Positions 25,703-34,008 of a stretch of 62,194 nt of DNA are shown here, in pieces (within the stretch, counting starts at the first letter, position 1; each line of letters starts with the position of its first letter). Position numbers and translations under genes: made by a program. Under the pieces are notes generated by a model. It was not told where the DNA came from. It searched no databases and saw only the letters and a list, made by a program, of their open reading frames with translations. The DNA comes from an uncultured Clostridia bacterium. Its GTDB lineage: Bacteria; Bacillota; Clostridia; Christensenellales; Borkfalkiaceae. The DNA lies in contig CAKQWM010000012.1 of NCBI GenBank assembly GCA_934278995.1, forward strand, positions 1 through 62,194, in the 5' to 3' direction.

Positions 25703-26575
25703 ATGTTCGGATACTTAAAACCGCACGAACCCTATCTTTATAAAAAAGACGACGTTTTATATAAAGCGCTTTATTGCGGTATTTGTAAGTCGCTCGGTTC
25801 CACGTGCGGGCAAATGGCGAGAATGTCTTTGACTTACGATATTGCTTTTTTGTCGGCTTTTGCGCATAACGTAAGAGGAGAGGACGTTACGATAGAAAAA
25901 CGAACGTGCGTCGCTCACCCGTTCAAAAAAGGTCCCGTTATAAAAAGAGATTTACTTTCCGACCGTCTTTCTTACGTAAACGTTATCTTGCTCGGATACA
26001 AACTCGCCGACGACGATATAGACGGTAAGAAACGGACGTTAAAAAGCGCTCTTTTTAAAGGACGGTTCGATAAGGCGAAAAGAAAATTTCCGTTAATCGA
26101 CGAAATAGTCAAAAGCGGGTATGAAAGGTTGAGAAGGCTCGAAAATGCCGATAGCGGGCTTATAGACGCAGTTTCGGAAGAATTCGGCAATATGCTTAAA
26201 GCGATATCCGACGCGGTTTTAGAAGAATATAAAACGGAATATACCGGCAATTTATTTTATTACGTCGGCAAATGGATTTACGTTTTAGACGCTATCGACG
26301 ATTACGACAAAGACAAAAAACGCGGAGAATACAATCCGTTTTCGGCGCGATACGGAGAGGAAACCGCAAAAGAAATAATCGAAAAACACTCGGAAGATAT
26401 TGATTTTATGTTTTCGGATATATTCAGAAATATCAGAGAAAATCATCTGAAAATCAATTACCGTTTTAACCGCGACCTTATAGAAAACGTTTTGCTCAGG
26501 GGTATCCCCGCTGCAACGACGAAGGTTATACACTCTAAACTTACCGATAAAAAAGAAAAAGGTAAAATTTTATGA
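25703..26575 (+). CDS. DUF5685 family protein
   Basis: 290 residues matching the DUF5685 pattern: MFGYLKPHEPYLYKKD at the start, YKALYCGICKSLG with two Cys, RTCVAHPF, and FYYVGKWIYVLDAIDDYDKD. The protein is soluble and mostly helical; the conserved Cys and DAIDDYDKD cluster suggest a metal or cofactor site, but its activity is unknown. It overlaps the next gene by 4 bases (ATGA), indicating translational coupling with the J-like protein. Confidence 0.8.
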   Translation: MFGYLKPHEPYLYKKDDVLYKALYCGICKSLGSTCGQMARMSLTYDIAFLSAFAHNVRGEDVTIEKRTCVAHPFKKGPVIKRDLLSDRLSYVNVILLGYKLADDDIDGKKRTLKSALFKGRFDKAKRKFPLIDEIVKSGYERLRRLENADSGLIDAVSEEFGNMLKAISDAVLEEYKTEYTGNLFYYVGKWIYVLDAIDDYDKDKKRGEYNPFSARYGEETAKEIIEKHSEDIDFMFSDIFRNIRENHLKINYRFNRDLIENVLLRGIPAATTKVIHSKLTDKKEKGKIL

Positions 26576-27192
26576 TGGAAAAATATTACAAACTTTTGGG
26601 CGTCAGCGAATACGCTACGGATAGGGAAATATCCGAAGCCTATTTTGCGTTGCGCAAAAAGTATATGGAAGAAAGGTTTTTAGACGGCGAAAAAGGAAAC
26701 GAAGCCGCCGAAAAGTTAACTGCCATCGACAACGCCTACGAAGAAATCAAACGCTTTAGATCGGAACATTCCGAGGACGGCGATAACAGTTTGTTTAAAC
26801 AGGTTGACGAAGCGTTGAAAAAGGGAGATCTTAACACGGCGCAGTCGGTTCTGGATTCTTTTGACGAAAGAGGCGCCGAATGGCACTACCTGCAATCGGT
26901 TGTTTTCTATAAGAAAAATTGGATGAACGAGTGCAAAAAACAACTCGAAATCGCAATGGCGCTTGACGAAAACAACGCAAAATACAAGGAAACCTACGAC
27001 AGACTGCTCGAAAAGATGAAAGGTTCTTCCGCAAGCGCGTCGTCCACGAACTGGAATAAATCCGGTACGGGAAACGCCGGAACTACCGGCAACTATGACG
27101 AACCGCAAATGGGTGGGGACAGTTGTTTGGAATTTTGTTGTCAGATGGCGCTTTGCAATATGTGTCTTAACTGTTGTTGCAATATGCGATAA
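26572..27192 (+). CDS. Degenerate J-domain protein with a Cys-rich tail
   Basis: 206 residues. The N-terminal 65 residues match a J-domain in helices I, II and III (YYKLLGVSEYATDREI, AYFALRKKYMEER, AIDNAYEEIKRF), but the HPD tripeptide that stimulates Hsp70 is absent. Residues 75-150 look like two TPR-type helix pairs. A Ser/Gly/Asn-rich linker follows, then a terminal cluster of eight Cys (CLEFCCQMALCNMCLNCCC). It could be a membrane-associated or metal-binding partner of the DUF5685 protein, with which it is translationally coupled. Its stop codon lies inside the next element copy. Confidence 0.7.
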   Translation: MMEKYYKLLGVSEYATDREISEAYFALRKKYMEERFLDGEKGNEAAEKLTAIDNAYEEIKRFRSEHSEDGDNSLFKQVDEALKKGDLNTAQSVLDSFDERGAEWHYLQSVVFYKKNWMNECKKQLEIAMALDENNAKYKETYDRLLEKMKGSSASASSTNWNKSGTGNAGTTGNYDEPQMGGDSCLEFCCQMALCNMCLNCCCNMR

Positions 27193-27213
27193 CGGGCTTA
27201 TAGAAGGACTTTT
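27187..27213 (+). repeat. Dispersed GGCTTATAG element, copy 7
   Basis: Reads CGATAACGGGCTTATAG then AAGGACTTTT. It provides the TAA stop of the J-like gene and the AAGGA ribosome-binding site of the next gene. Confidence 0.8.
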
Positions 27214-27729
27214 ATGAAATTATCAAAGGTAATTGCTTTGTCGGCGCTATGTACGGCGATGTCGGCGACGTTACTTTGCATCGGCGCGTATTTTTTAACG
27301 TTAAGTTATAGTTGTATCTTTTTAGCGAGCGTTGTCGTTTTGTTACCGCTTGCAAAAGAAACTTATAAAGGAGCGATTTTAACCGTTATCGCAAGCGCGT
27401 TGCTCAGTTTTTTGATTGCAAGTTTCAGTTTTGAAACGGCTCTTCCATATTTGTTGTTTTTCGGGTTTCATCCCATCGTAAGCAAATATCTGGAAGAAAA
27501 AAAACTGAATCGGTTTTTAGCGTATCTGATTAAAAATCTGTGGTTTGTCGGCTCTATGCTTTGCTGTTATTTTTTAACGAGTATGTTTATAGTCGAAAAC
27601 GAAACGCTTAAAAAGTATATGATTTATATCATAATTATAGGCGGAAGTATATTTTTCATTATATACGACGTGCTTTTTAAGTTTTTTCAAAAGCAGATGA
27701 ACGTAATTTCCAAACGTTTGAAAATTTAA
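27214..27729 (+). CDS. Integral membrane protein, possibly ECF S-component-like
   Basis: 171 residues with five or six hydrophobic helices (about 7-28, 30-48, 52-72, 75-92, 108-128, 135-158) and a basic C-terminus. The size and the early SALCTAMSATLLCIGAYF resemble small ECF transporter substrate-binding components, but no diagnostic motif is clear, so this is a weak suggestion. The ribosome-binding site is supplied by the dispersed element. The RlmD-type gene follows 6 bases later, so the two are co-transcribed. Confidence 0.6.
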   Translation: MKLSKVIALSALCTAMSATLLCIGAYFLTLSYSCIFLASVVVLLPLAKETYKGAILTVIASALLSFLIASFSFETALPYLLFFGFHPIVSKYLEEKKLNRFLAYLIKNLWFVGSMLCCYFLTSMFIVENETLKKYMIYIIIIGGSIFFIIYDVLFKFFQKQMNVISKRLKI

Positions 27730-27735
27730 ACTAAT

Positions 27736-29193
27736 ATGAAGAAAAACGACTTATTGACGGGTTTTTGCGAACAAATCGGTTATAACGGAGAAGGAATTTT
27801 CCATATCGAAGGCACGACTTTTTTCGTGCCTTATTGTTTGGTCGGAGAAAAAGTAACTTTTAAAATTCTGAAAATAAAGGGCAATATCGGTTACGGTAAA
27901 ATCGAAAAAATAATCGATAAAAGTCCGTCAAGGGTAATTCCGCAATGTCCGGTTTTTACAAAATGCGGCGGGTGCGACTTAATGCACTGCGAATATTTAA
28001 GTCAACTTGAAATCAAAAAAGAAATCGTAAAGAACACGTTTAAAAAAGTTGCTGGAATAAACGTCGATATCGACGAAATTTATCACGGAAAAAAAATTTT
28101 CGGGTATCGTAACAAACTTCAACTTCCCATAAGGGAAGAAAACGGAAAAGTAAAAATAGGCTTTTTCAGGGAGAACAGCCACGACGTGGTCGAAACGGAC
28201 GACTGTCTGATTCAACCCGACTGGGCTAAGGTTTTTATCGAAGAATTAAAAAGATTCGTTGACGGCAAAAGCGTTACCGCTTATAACGAAAAGACAAAAA
28301 AAGGGCTTTTGCGTCACGCCGTAATAAGGGAATTAAACAATGAATTTATTTTGGTTCTTGTGCTTAACGGCGATAGCGTAAAGGGCGTTAACGGGCTTAT
28401 AGACCGACTTTTACATAAATTTCCCGAATTATCGGTTTATCTTAACGTAAACAAGACCAATACCAACGTGATTTTCGGCGATAACTTTAAACTGATTTAC
28501 GGCAAAGGAAAAATCAGCCTTGAAGAATTCGGCGTTAATTACGACGTCGGTCCGGAATCTTTTATTCAGGTTAATACCGAAGTAAAGAAAACGCTTTACG
28601 AAATAGTAGCGCAAGAAGCGAACGCAGACGGTGATTACGTCGTTATCGACGGATATTCCGGCGCGGGAGTGATGACCGCCATGCTTAGCAAAAACGCAAA
28701 AAAAGCCTACGGCGTCGAGATTGTAAAAGAAGCCTCCGACGCGGCAAATAAACTCGCCGTAAAAAACGGGCTTTCCGATAAAATGACGAGCATTTCAGCC
28801 CCGTGCGAAAAAGTTTTGCCCGACCTTATAAAAAAAGAAGCGAAAGAGGGCAATAAAACCGTACTCGTTCTCGATCCGCCGCGAAAGGGCGTGGAATTAA
28901 ACGTTCTTCTCGCCGCGCTTAAGGAGAGGGTGGATAAAATAATTTACGTTGCGTGCAGTCCTCAATCTCTGGCGCGCGACGTAGGCGTTCTTACCGATAC
29001 TTTGTCTGTCGAAAACGGAAAAATTACCGGACAAAACAAAAATGCCAATCCCGTTTACGAAATCGAAAAATTGTACCTTTTCGACCTCTTTCCGCAAACA
29101 AAGCACGTTGAAACGTTGGCGGTATTATCTCACAAAAAACTTGATTCTCATCGTGCAATGAAAATCGATTTTGAAAATATTTCGTCTGATTAA
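27736..29193 (+). CDS. 23S rRNA (uracil-5-)-methyltransferase, RlmD/RumA type
   Basis: 485 residues. A TRAM domain (about 1-60) is followed by an Fe-S cluster motif (CPVFTKCGGCDLMHC), the SAM domain with VVIDGYSGAGVMTAM, LDPPRKG, and the catalytic Cys in YVACSPQSLARD, ending in LFPQTKHVETLAVL. It methylates C5 of uracils in 23S rRNA (family of RlmCD/RlmD). A short C-terminal extension of about 20 residues follows. Inside the gene (about 28384-28413) the DNA matches the full dispersed element, encoding GVNGLIDRLLH. Exact target base is not deducible. Confidence 0.88.
   Translation: MKKNDLLTGFCEQIGYNGEGIFHIEGTTFFVPYCLVGEKVTFKILKIKGNIGYGKIEKIIDKSPSRVIPQCPVFTKCGGCDLMHCEYLSQLEIKKEIVKNTFKKVAGINVDIDEIYHGKKIFGYRNKLQLPIREENGKVKIGFFRENSHDVVETDDCLIQPDWAKVFIEELKRFVDGKSVTAYNEKTKKGLLRHAVIRELNNEFILVLVLNGDSVKGVNGLIDRLLHKFPELSVYLNVNKTNTNVIFGDNFKLIYGKGKISLEEFGVNYDVGPESFIQVNTEVKKTLYEIVAQEANADGDYVVIDGYSGAGVMTAMLSKNAKKAYGVEIVKEASDAANKLAVKNGLSDKMTSISAPCEKVLPDLIKKEAKEGNKTVLVLDPPRKGVELNVLLAALKERVDKIIYVACSPQSLARDVGVLTDTLSVENGKITGQNKNANPVYEIEKLYLFDLFPQTKHVETLAVLSHKKLDSHRAMKIDFENISSD
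28384..28413 (+). repeat. Element-like sequence inside the rRNA methyltransferase gene
   Basis: CGTTAACGGGCTTATAG then ACCGACTTTT matches the intergenic copies at 43570 and 57601 almost base for base, yet is in frame in a coding region. May be chance or a captured copy. Confidence 0.45.
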
Positions 29194-29321
29194 AAATCAG
29201 TTACGGAACGAGCGGAAAAAAGAAAACCGCAGGAAAAGACGACTAAGGTCGAAGAGGAAATCTTCGGCTTTTTTGTTTCGTAAACAAAATATTCATTATT
29301 AAAATTTACTGAACTACATAT

Positions 29322-29390
29322 TGTGCAAAATCTGCACACTCGTGTGCAAACTCTAATGTTTGTGTGCAAATTTACGATTTTATGTGCAAA
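29322..29390 (+). promoter_or_regulatory. Phased operator array of four TGTGCAAA sites
   Basis: TGTGCAAA occurs at 29322, 29343, 29363 and 29383, i.e. every 20-21 bases or two helical turns. The first interval also contains the palindrome TGCACAC-TC-GTGTGCA. The array ends about 45 bases upstream of the -35 of the AlbA_2 gene, fitting a cooperative regulator, perhaps the AlbA_2 protein itself. Confidence 0.65.
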
Positions 29391-29435
29391 CTCGCATTTT
29401 GTCGATTATTTTTTTCTGTTTTCCTTAGTTTACTA

Positions 29436-29464
29436 TTGATTTTTTGAATAAAATCTGTTACTAT
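29436..29464 (+). promoter_or_regulatory. Promoter of the AlbA_2 gene
   Basis: TTGATT (29436-29441), 17-base spacer, TACTAT (29459-29464). Confidence 0.5.
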
Positions 29465-29494
29465 ATTATCAACGATAGTCAAAAGGAGGAATAA

Positions 29495-30919
29495 ATGCAA
29501 GCCGAAACTCTTAAAAAACTTATAAATGACGTTGTTATGAAAAAAGCGGAATCTCAAACCGTTGAAATCAAAAGCGCCGAACACGGTTGTCCTACTCGTT
29601 TGTTTGATACGCTTTCGGCGTTTTCAAATCGGGACGATGGCGGTATAATTATTTTCGGTATAGATGAACAGGATAATTTCGCTATTAAAGGAGTTTACGA
29701 CGCTCAGGATTTGCAAAAAAAGGTAACCGAACAATGCAAACAAATGGAGCCGGCAGTCAGGGCATTGTTTACTATGTGTGAAATCGGAGAGAAGATACTT
29801 GTTTCTGCCGAAATCCCCGGAGCAGATATTTCCGTTCGCCCTGTTTTTTATAAAGGAGTGGGGAGAATTAAAGGTTCGTATATTCGCGTCGGAGAATCCG
29901 ACGAGCCTATGAGTGAGTATGAAATTTACAGTTACGAGGCTTTTCGTAAAAGAATCCGGGACGATATCAGAATTGTCGAAGGGGTAAAAACTCAGCTGTT
30001 CGACGAAAAAAGAATGACTGAATATTTGTCTCGTGTTAAAAGCGAACGAAGGAATCTTGCGGATAACGTGTCGGACGAAGAAATTCTTGAATTAATGGGC
30101 GTGACGAGCGACGGAAAGCCAACCCTTGCGGGGCTTATGACTTTTTCTAAATATCCGCAAACATATTTCCCGCAACTTTGTATCACTGCCGTGGCTTTGC
30201 CGGGAACGGAAATGGGAGAAACGGGAACAGACGGCGAACGCTTTATCGATAATAAGCGCATTACGGGGGCGATTCCCGATATGCTTGAAGAAGCCGTCGA
30301 ATTTGTGCGGACAAACAGTCGAACGAAAACCATAATAGACGATAACGGCAAGAGAGTAGATAAAAACGAATATCCGATTAAGGCTGTTCGTGAAGCGATA
30401 TTAAACGCGCTTGTTCATCGAGATTACAGCATCTATACGGAAAATACTCCTATTCGTATAGAAATGTATCGTGATCGTATGGAAGTTAGGAACATCGGCG
30501 GATTATATGGTAAAATCAGCATAGACGCTTTGGGAAAAGTTCACCCCGAAACAAGAAACGCCGCTTTGGCAAATATGCTTGAACTGCTGAATATTACTGA
30601 AAACAGATATTCGGGTATTCCTACTATGCGCAGAGAATTTTTGAATGCGGGCTTGCCTGCTCCTAATTTTTCGGTAATACACGGCGAATTTAAAGTTGTA
30701 ATGAGAAACGGCTATCTGAATAATTCCGATTCAATAGAGGATTCAATTCTCGATTTCTGTGAAATTCCTCGTTCGAGAGCCGAGTTAATTGCATTTACGG
30801 GAAAATCCAGAAATTATGTTCTGCAACAAATGATTGCTCCGCTCGTTGAATGTGGTAAATTAAAATTAACTATGCCGGATAAACCTAAAAGTTCAAATCA
30901 AAAATATGTAAAAGCATAA
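29495..30919 (+). CDS. AlbA_2/Schlafen-type ATP-binding putative transcriptional regulator
   Basis: 474 residues. The N-terminal AlbA_2 domain (about 15-130) has VEIKSAEHGCPTRLFDTLSAFSN and GGIIIFGIDE; the middle has a GHKL-like region with AVREAILNALVHRDYS and MEVRNIGGLYG; the C-terminal 90 residues resemble a winged helix (PRSRAELIAFTGKSRNYV). This layout is usually annotated as RecG-like or divergent AAA-4 regulator. It probably binds DNA and ATP. A strong AAAGGAGG site precedes the ATG and a phased operator array lies upstream, suggesting autoregulation. Codon use is more AT-rich than the flanks, hinting at an acquired gene. Confidence 0.8.
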   Translation: MQAETLKKLINDVVMKKAESQTVEIKSAEHGCPTRLFDTLSAFSNRDDGGIIIFGIDEQDNFAIKGVYDAQDLQKKVTEQCKQMEPAVRALFTMCEIGEKILVSAEIPGADISVRPVFYKGVGRIKGSYIRVGESDEPMSEYEIYSYEAFRKRIRDDIRIVEGVKTQLFDEKRMTEYLSRVKSERRNLADNVSDEEILELMGVTSDGKPTLAGLMTFSKYPQTYFPQLCITAVALPGTEMGETGTDGERFIDNKRITGAIPDMLEEAVEFVRTNSRTKTIIDDNGKRVDKNEYPIKAVREAILNALVHRDYSIYTENTPIRIEMYRDRMEVRNIGGLYGKISIDALGKVHPETRNAALANMLELLNITENRYSGIPTMRREFLNAGLPAPNFSVIHGEFKVVMRNGYLNNSDSIEDSILDFCEIPRSRAELIAFTGKSRNYVLQQMIAPLVECGKLKLTMPDKPKSSNQKYVKA

Positions 30920-31103
30920 TCATGTATTTTTTAGCTAAAAATATCGAAAATATAGTGCGCGCTGAAACTCGTTAAAGAAAATTCGTGATTGTTTAACGTT
31001 AATATGTTTAAGGTGATCGATTAACGGTGATTTTTTTACGATAACGGTCTTTAGTCGGCGCGTCGATCATTTTTTTGCAAACGATATCAAGGAGAATAAG
31101 CAA

Positions 31104-31913
31104 ATGTATTTTGAAAAATTATATAAAGAGTTCAGCCTTTTACCCGAAGTCGAGGCGATAGCGCTCGGCGGTTCGAGGGCGGGGGATAGCTACGACGAAA
31201 AATCCGATTACGACCTGTATATTTATTGTTCCTCTTTACCAAGCGAAGACGACAGAAAAGAAATAATTCAAAAATACTGTTCTTACTGCGAAATCGGAAA
31301 CGCTTTTTGGGAACTCGAAGACGACTGCACGCTTAGTAACGGTATCGATATAGATATTTTGTACAGAAATCTTGAAAATTTCGAGAGCGACCTATCCGCG
31401 GTCGTCGAAAAATGCGCCGCGCGAAACGGCTATACGACAGCAATGTGGCACAATTTGCTTACGAGTAAAATTTTGTACGATAAAAACGGAAGTTACGCGC
31501 GCTTAAAGCAAAGATTCGGCGTTCCGTACCCCGATTAGTTAAGAGAAAACGTCGTTTTGCGCAATTTAAGGCTTTTAAGCGACAATTTGCCTTCATACGA
31601 CAAACAAATAAAAAAAGCAGTTAAAAGAAAGGATTACGTCAGCGTTAATCATCGTGTTACGGCGTTTTTGGAGTCGTACTTCGATATTATATTCGCCGTC
31701 AACCGTCTTACTCATCCGGGTGAAAAGCGTATGGTCGAATACGCTGTTAAAAACGCAAAAATATTACCGGATAATTTTGAAGGTAATATCGAAAGGCTTT
31801 TTGACAATCTGTATATCAATCCCGATAAAGCACTTGTCGCTATCGACGATATGATTAAAAATCTCGTCGCAATTTGCCGGGAAAATATAAAATGCGAGGC
31901 AAAAAAAGGATAA
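31104..31913 (+). pseudogene. DUF4037-type nucleotidyltransferase interrupted by an in-frame TAG
   Basis: Two halves in the same frame. The first (31104-31538, 144 codons) has the nucleotidyltransferase fold: ALGGSRAGDSYDEKSDYDLY with the Asp pair, and IDIDILY as the third acidic strand. It stops at TAG (31536-31538) within CCC-GAT-TAG-TTA-AGA. The frame then continues without shift (LRENVVLRNLRLLSDNL...) to 31913 with the helical C-domain. A single base change of AAG or GAG to TAG explains it. The gene looks like a recent nonsense mutant or a sequencing error; two separate proteins are less likely, as the second half has no good start. Confidence 0.75.
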
Positions 31914-31916
31914 TTT

Positions 31917-32846
31917 ATGATATTTTGTATCGGTGAAGTTTTAGTAGATGAATTTTTCGACGGAACGATAAAGTCCTGCCTTCCGGGCGGCGCTCCGTTC
32001 AACGTCGCTTGCAACGTAAACGCCATAGGTAAAAATTCCGCTTTTTACGGCGCGTTAGGTTGCGACGAAAACGCAAAAATCATTAAAGACTACGCAAAAA
32101 AAGAAGGTTTGAACGCTTATTTTGACGAGTTAAATAACAAACAGACCACGGTGGCGAGGGTAACTTTGACAGGCGGCGAAAGAAGTTTTGCTTTTATCAG
32201 AGATAACGGCGCCGACTATACTCTTTCGGTCGAAAACCTGAAAAAAGCGTACTATAGCGCGACTTATGGCTGTAACGACAAGGTGATTGCTCATTTCGGC
32301 TCGTTAATGTTGTCCGAAAAAGAAGGCAGAGCGTTTTTTAAAAAGGCAATCGATTTTTTGAAAGGAGAGGGCGCGATTATTTCTTTCGACGTCAATTACC
32401 GCGAAGATATTTTCGAGGATAAAGAAGAATCGATTAAAATCATGAAAACCGCCGTAAGTTTAAGCGATATAGTAAAATTCGGCGACGACGAACTTAAACT
32501 CATATCGGGAAACCCTGACATAAATAGCGGGCTTTCGGTCGTAATCAGGGAAAATCAGACGGCGGTAGTTACCTTCGGTAAAGACGGCTCGTTGTATTAC
32601 CGTAACGGCGAAAGAGTTTTTGTTTCCTCAAAAGCGGTAAAACCCGTCGATACCACGGGCGCCGGCGACGCGTTTTATTCTTATTTTTTGTACGCGCGCG
32701 ATAAAAACGCAGATTTTAAAGACGAAGAAGAAATAATAAAAGTATTGAAAACGGCAAACGCTTACGGCGCTTTGGCAACCCTTAAAAAGGGAGCGCTCGG
32801 CGCCATTGCGACAAAAGAAGAAGTCGAAGGTTTTTTAAGCGAGTAA
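31917..32846 (+). CDS. PfkB family carbohydrate kinase (fructokinase-like)
   Basis: 309 residues of the ribokinase/PfkB family. GEVLVDEF at the N-terminus, LPGGAPFNVACN as the first PfkB signature, and DTTGAGDAFYSYF as the second, holding the catalytic Asp and anion hole. Similar to bacterial fructokinases that phosphorylate fructose with ATP; related sugars are possible. The start has AAAGGA and lies 3 bases after the broken nucleotidyltransferase gene, so they share a transcript. It is followed by a terminator with an element copy in the loop. Confidence 0.88.
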   Translation: MIFCIGEVLVDEFFDGTIKSCLPGGAPFNVACNVNAIGKNSAFYGALGCDENAKIIKDYAKKEGLNAYFDELNNKQTTVARVTLTGGERSFAFIRDNGADYTLSVENLKKAYYSATYGCNDKVIAHFGSLMLSEKEGRAFFKKAIDFLKGEGAIISFDVNYREDIFEDKEESIKIMKTAVSLSDIVKFGDDELKLISGNPDINSGLSVVIRENQTAVVTFGKDGSLYYRNGERVFVSSKAVKPVDTTGAGDAFYSYFLYARDKNADFKDEEEIIKVLKTANAYGALATLKKGALGAIATKEEVEGFLSE

Positions 32847-32857
32847 AGTCAAAAATC

Positions 32858-32908
32858 AAAAAAGTCCGCCAATAAGCCCGTTATCGGGTGATTTTGGCGG
32901 GTTTTTAT
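32858..32908. terminator. Terminator with an element copy in its loop (copy 8)
   Basis: AAAAAAGTCCGCCAA pairs with TTGGCGGGTTTTT. The loop TAAGCCCGTTATCGGG is the dispersed core on the minus strand (GATAACGGGCTTATTGG). The stem therefore contains the variable flanks and the loop the conserved core. Confidence 0.8.
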
Positions 32909-33081
32909 TTTTATCGGAACGCCGATAAGTTGACCGGGAATAGTTAAAACCAAATATACATCATAAAAACCCGTTATAAAACATAGAATATTTTGTGCAG
33001 AAAAATCACGTGCAATAAAAGCGAAAAAATCGCCGTATATGTGATAAAATAGCAAAAAATCCGAAACATCGTAAAATTTAT

Positions 33082-33110
33082 TTGAAATAATACGGTAAGT
33101 GTTTTATAAT
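33082..33110 (+). promoter_or_regulatory. Promoter of murB, -10 touching the Shine-Dalgarno
   Basis: TTGAAA (33082-33087), 17-base spacer, TATAAT (33105-33110). AGGAGG begins at 33111, so a transcript from this promoter would start within or after the site. Confidence 0.55.
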
Positions 33111-33126
33111 AGGAGGTAGTAAACTT

Positions 33127-33999
33127 TTGAACGGTTACGACGACTTTTTAAAAACTTTTCCGACGCTTAAAGCCGAAAAGTCGTACGATATATCCGCGCG
33201 CACGACTTTTCGCGTAGGCGGCAGGTGCGATATTGCTGTTTTTCCCGATACGAAAGAACAACTTGCAGACGTAACGGAATACCTTAAAGGTCGGCATCCG
33301 TATTGTGTTTTAGGCGGCGGGTCTAACGTACTCGTTTCCGATAAAGGATTCCGCGGTGTTTGCATTTTTACGTGTTTTATGAAAAAAATGACGCTTAAAG
33401 GCAATATTTTGGAAGCGGAGTGTGGCGTAAAAATAGCGGACGCAATCAATCTTGCCGTCGCAAACAACTTAAGCGGGCTTGAATTTGCAACGGGAATCCC
33501 CGGCACGGTCGGCGGTATAGTTGCGGGTAACGGCGGGTGTTTCAACAAAAGCGTTTCCGACGCGGTTTGTTTCGTCCGCGCGGAAGACGGGGTTTACAAC
33601 AATAAATCCTGTAACTTCAATTATCGTCAAAGCAGGTTTTTGGAAGGCGAAATTATTCTGTCAGTTGGGTTTAAGTTAAAAGTAAGCGAAGAAGACGTTA
33701 TCGAACAAAAGTTGACGCGCTTCAAAACCGCGCGACAAAAATGTCAGCCCAAAGGCAGAAGCGCCGGAAGCGTTTTTTTAAACCAAGGCTATTTTGCGGG
33801 TAAAGTTATAGATAAAGCGGGGCTTAAAGGCTACCGTATAGGCGGCGCGTACGTTTCCGAAAAACACGCAAACTTTATAATTTGCGACGGTCGTAAGGCG
33901 TCCGACGTTTACGAACTTATAAAATACATAAAAGAAACGGTATTAAGAACGCAAGGCGTCGCTCTTAAGGAAGAAATACGTTACATAGGCGAATTTTAG
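33127..33999 (+). CDS. murB: UDP-N-acetylenolpyruvoylglucosamine reductase
   Basis: 290 residues from a TTG start with AGGAGG 10 bases upstream. FAD-binding MurB motifs are clear: TTFRVGGRCD, LGGGSNVLVSDKGFRG, GLEFATGIPGTVGGIVAGNGG, and the C-domain GRSAGSVFLNQ with the catalytic Ser region and EKHANFIIC. It reduces UDP-GlcNAc-enolpyruvate to UDP-MurNAc with NADPH, the second committed step of peptidoglycan synthesis in the cytosol. A MurB-PHP-WhiA order is common in Firmicutes, usually with rapZ, which is absent here. Confidence 0.95.
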   Translation: MNGYDDFLKTFPTLKAEKSYDISARTTFRVGGRCDIAVFPDTKEQLADVTEYLKGRHPYCVLGGGSNVLVSDKGFRGVCIFTCFMKKMTLKGNILEAECGVKIADAINLAVANNLSGLEFATGIPGTVGGIVAGNGGCFNKSVSDAVCFVRAEDGVYNNKSCNFNYRQSRFLEGEIILSVGFKLKVSEEDVIEQKLTRFKTARQKCQPKGRSAGSVFLNQGYFAGKVIDKAGLKGYRIGGAYVSEKHANFIICDGRKASDVYELIKYIKETVLRTQGVALKEEIRYIGEF

Positions 34000-34008
34000 G
34001 CACTTAAA

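Larger units (their letters stand above)
29194..29494. other. 301-base gap: operator array and promoter
   Basis: Contains the TGTGCAAA array and the promoter described separately; nothing else coding is visible. Confidence 0.6.

Noticed and set aside
29322..29390. CRISPR-like array of TGTGCAAA
   Set aside because: Repeats of 8 bases with 12-13-base intervals are far too short; an operator array fits better.
31536..31538. Pyrrolysine or other recoding at TAG
   Set aside because: TAG ends other genes here and no pylTSBCD genes are in the window; no methyltransferase target is involved.
31557..31913. Independent gene for the second half of the nucleotidyltransferase
   Set aside because: No Shine-Dalgarno, starts only at TTG, and continues the same frame as the upstream half.
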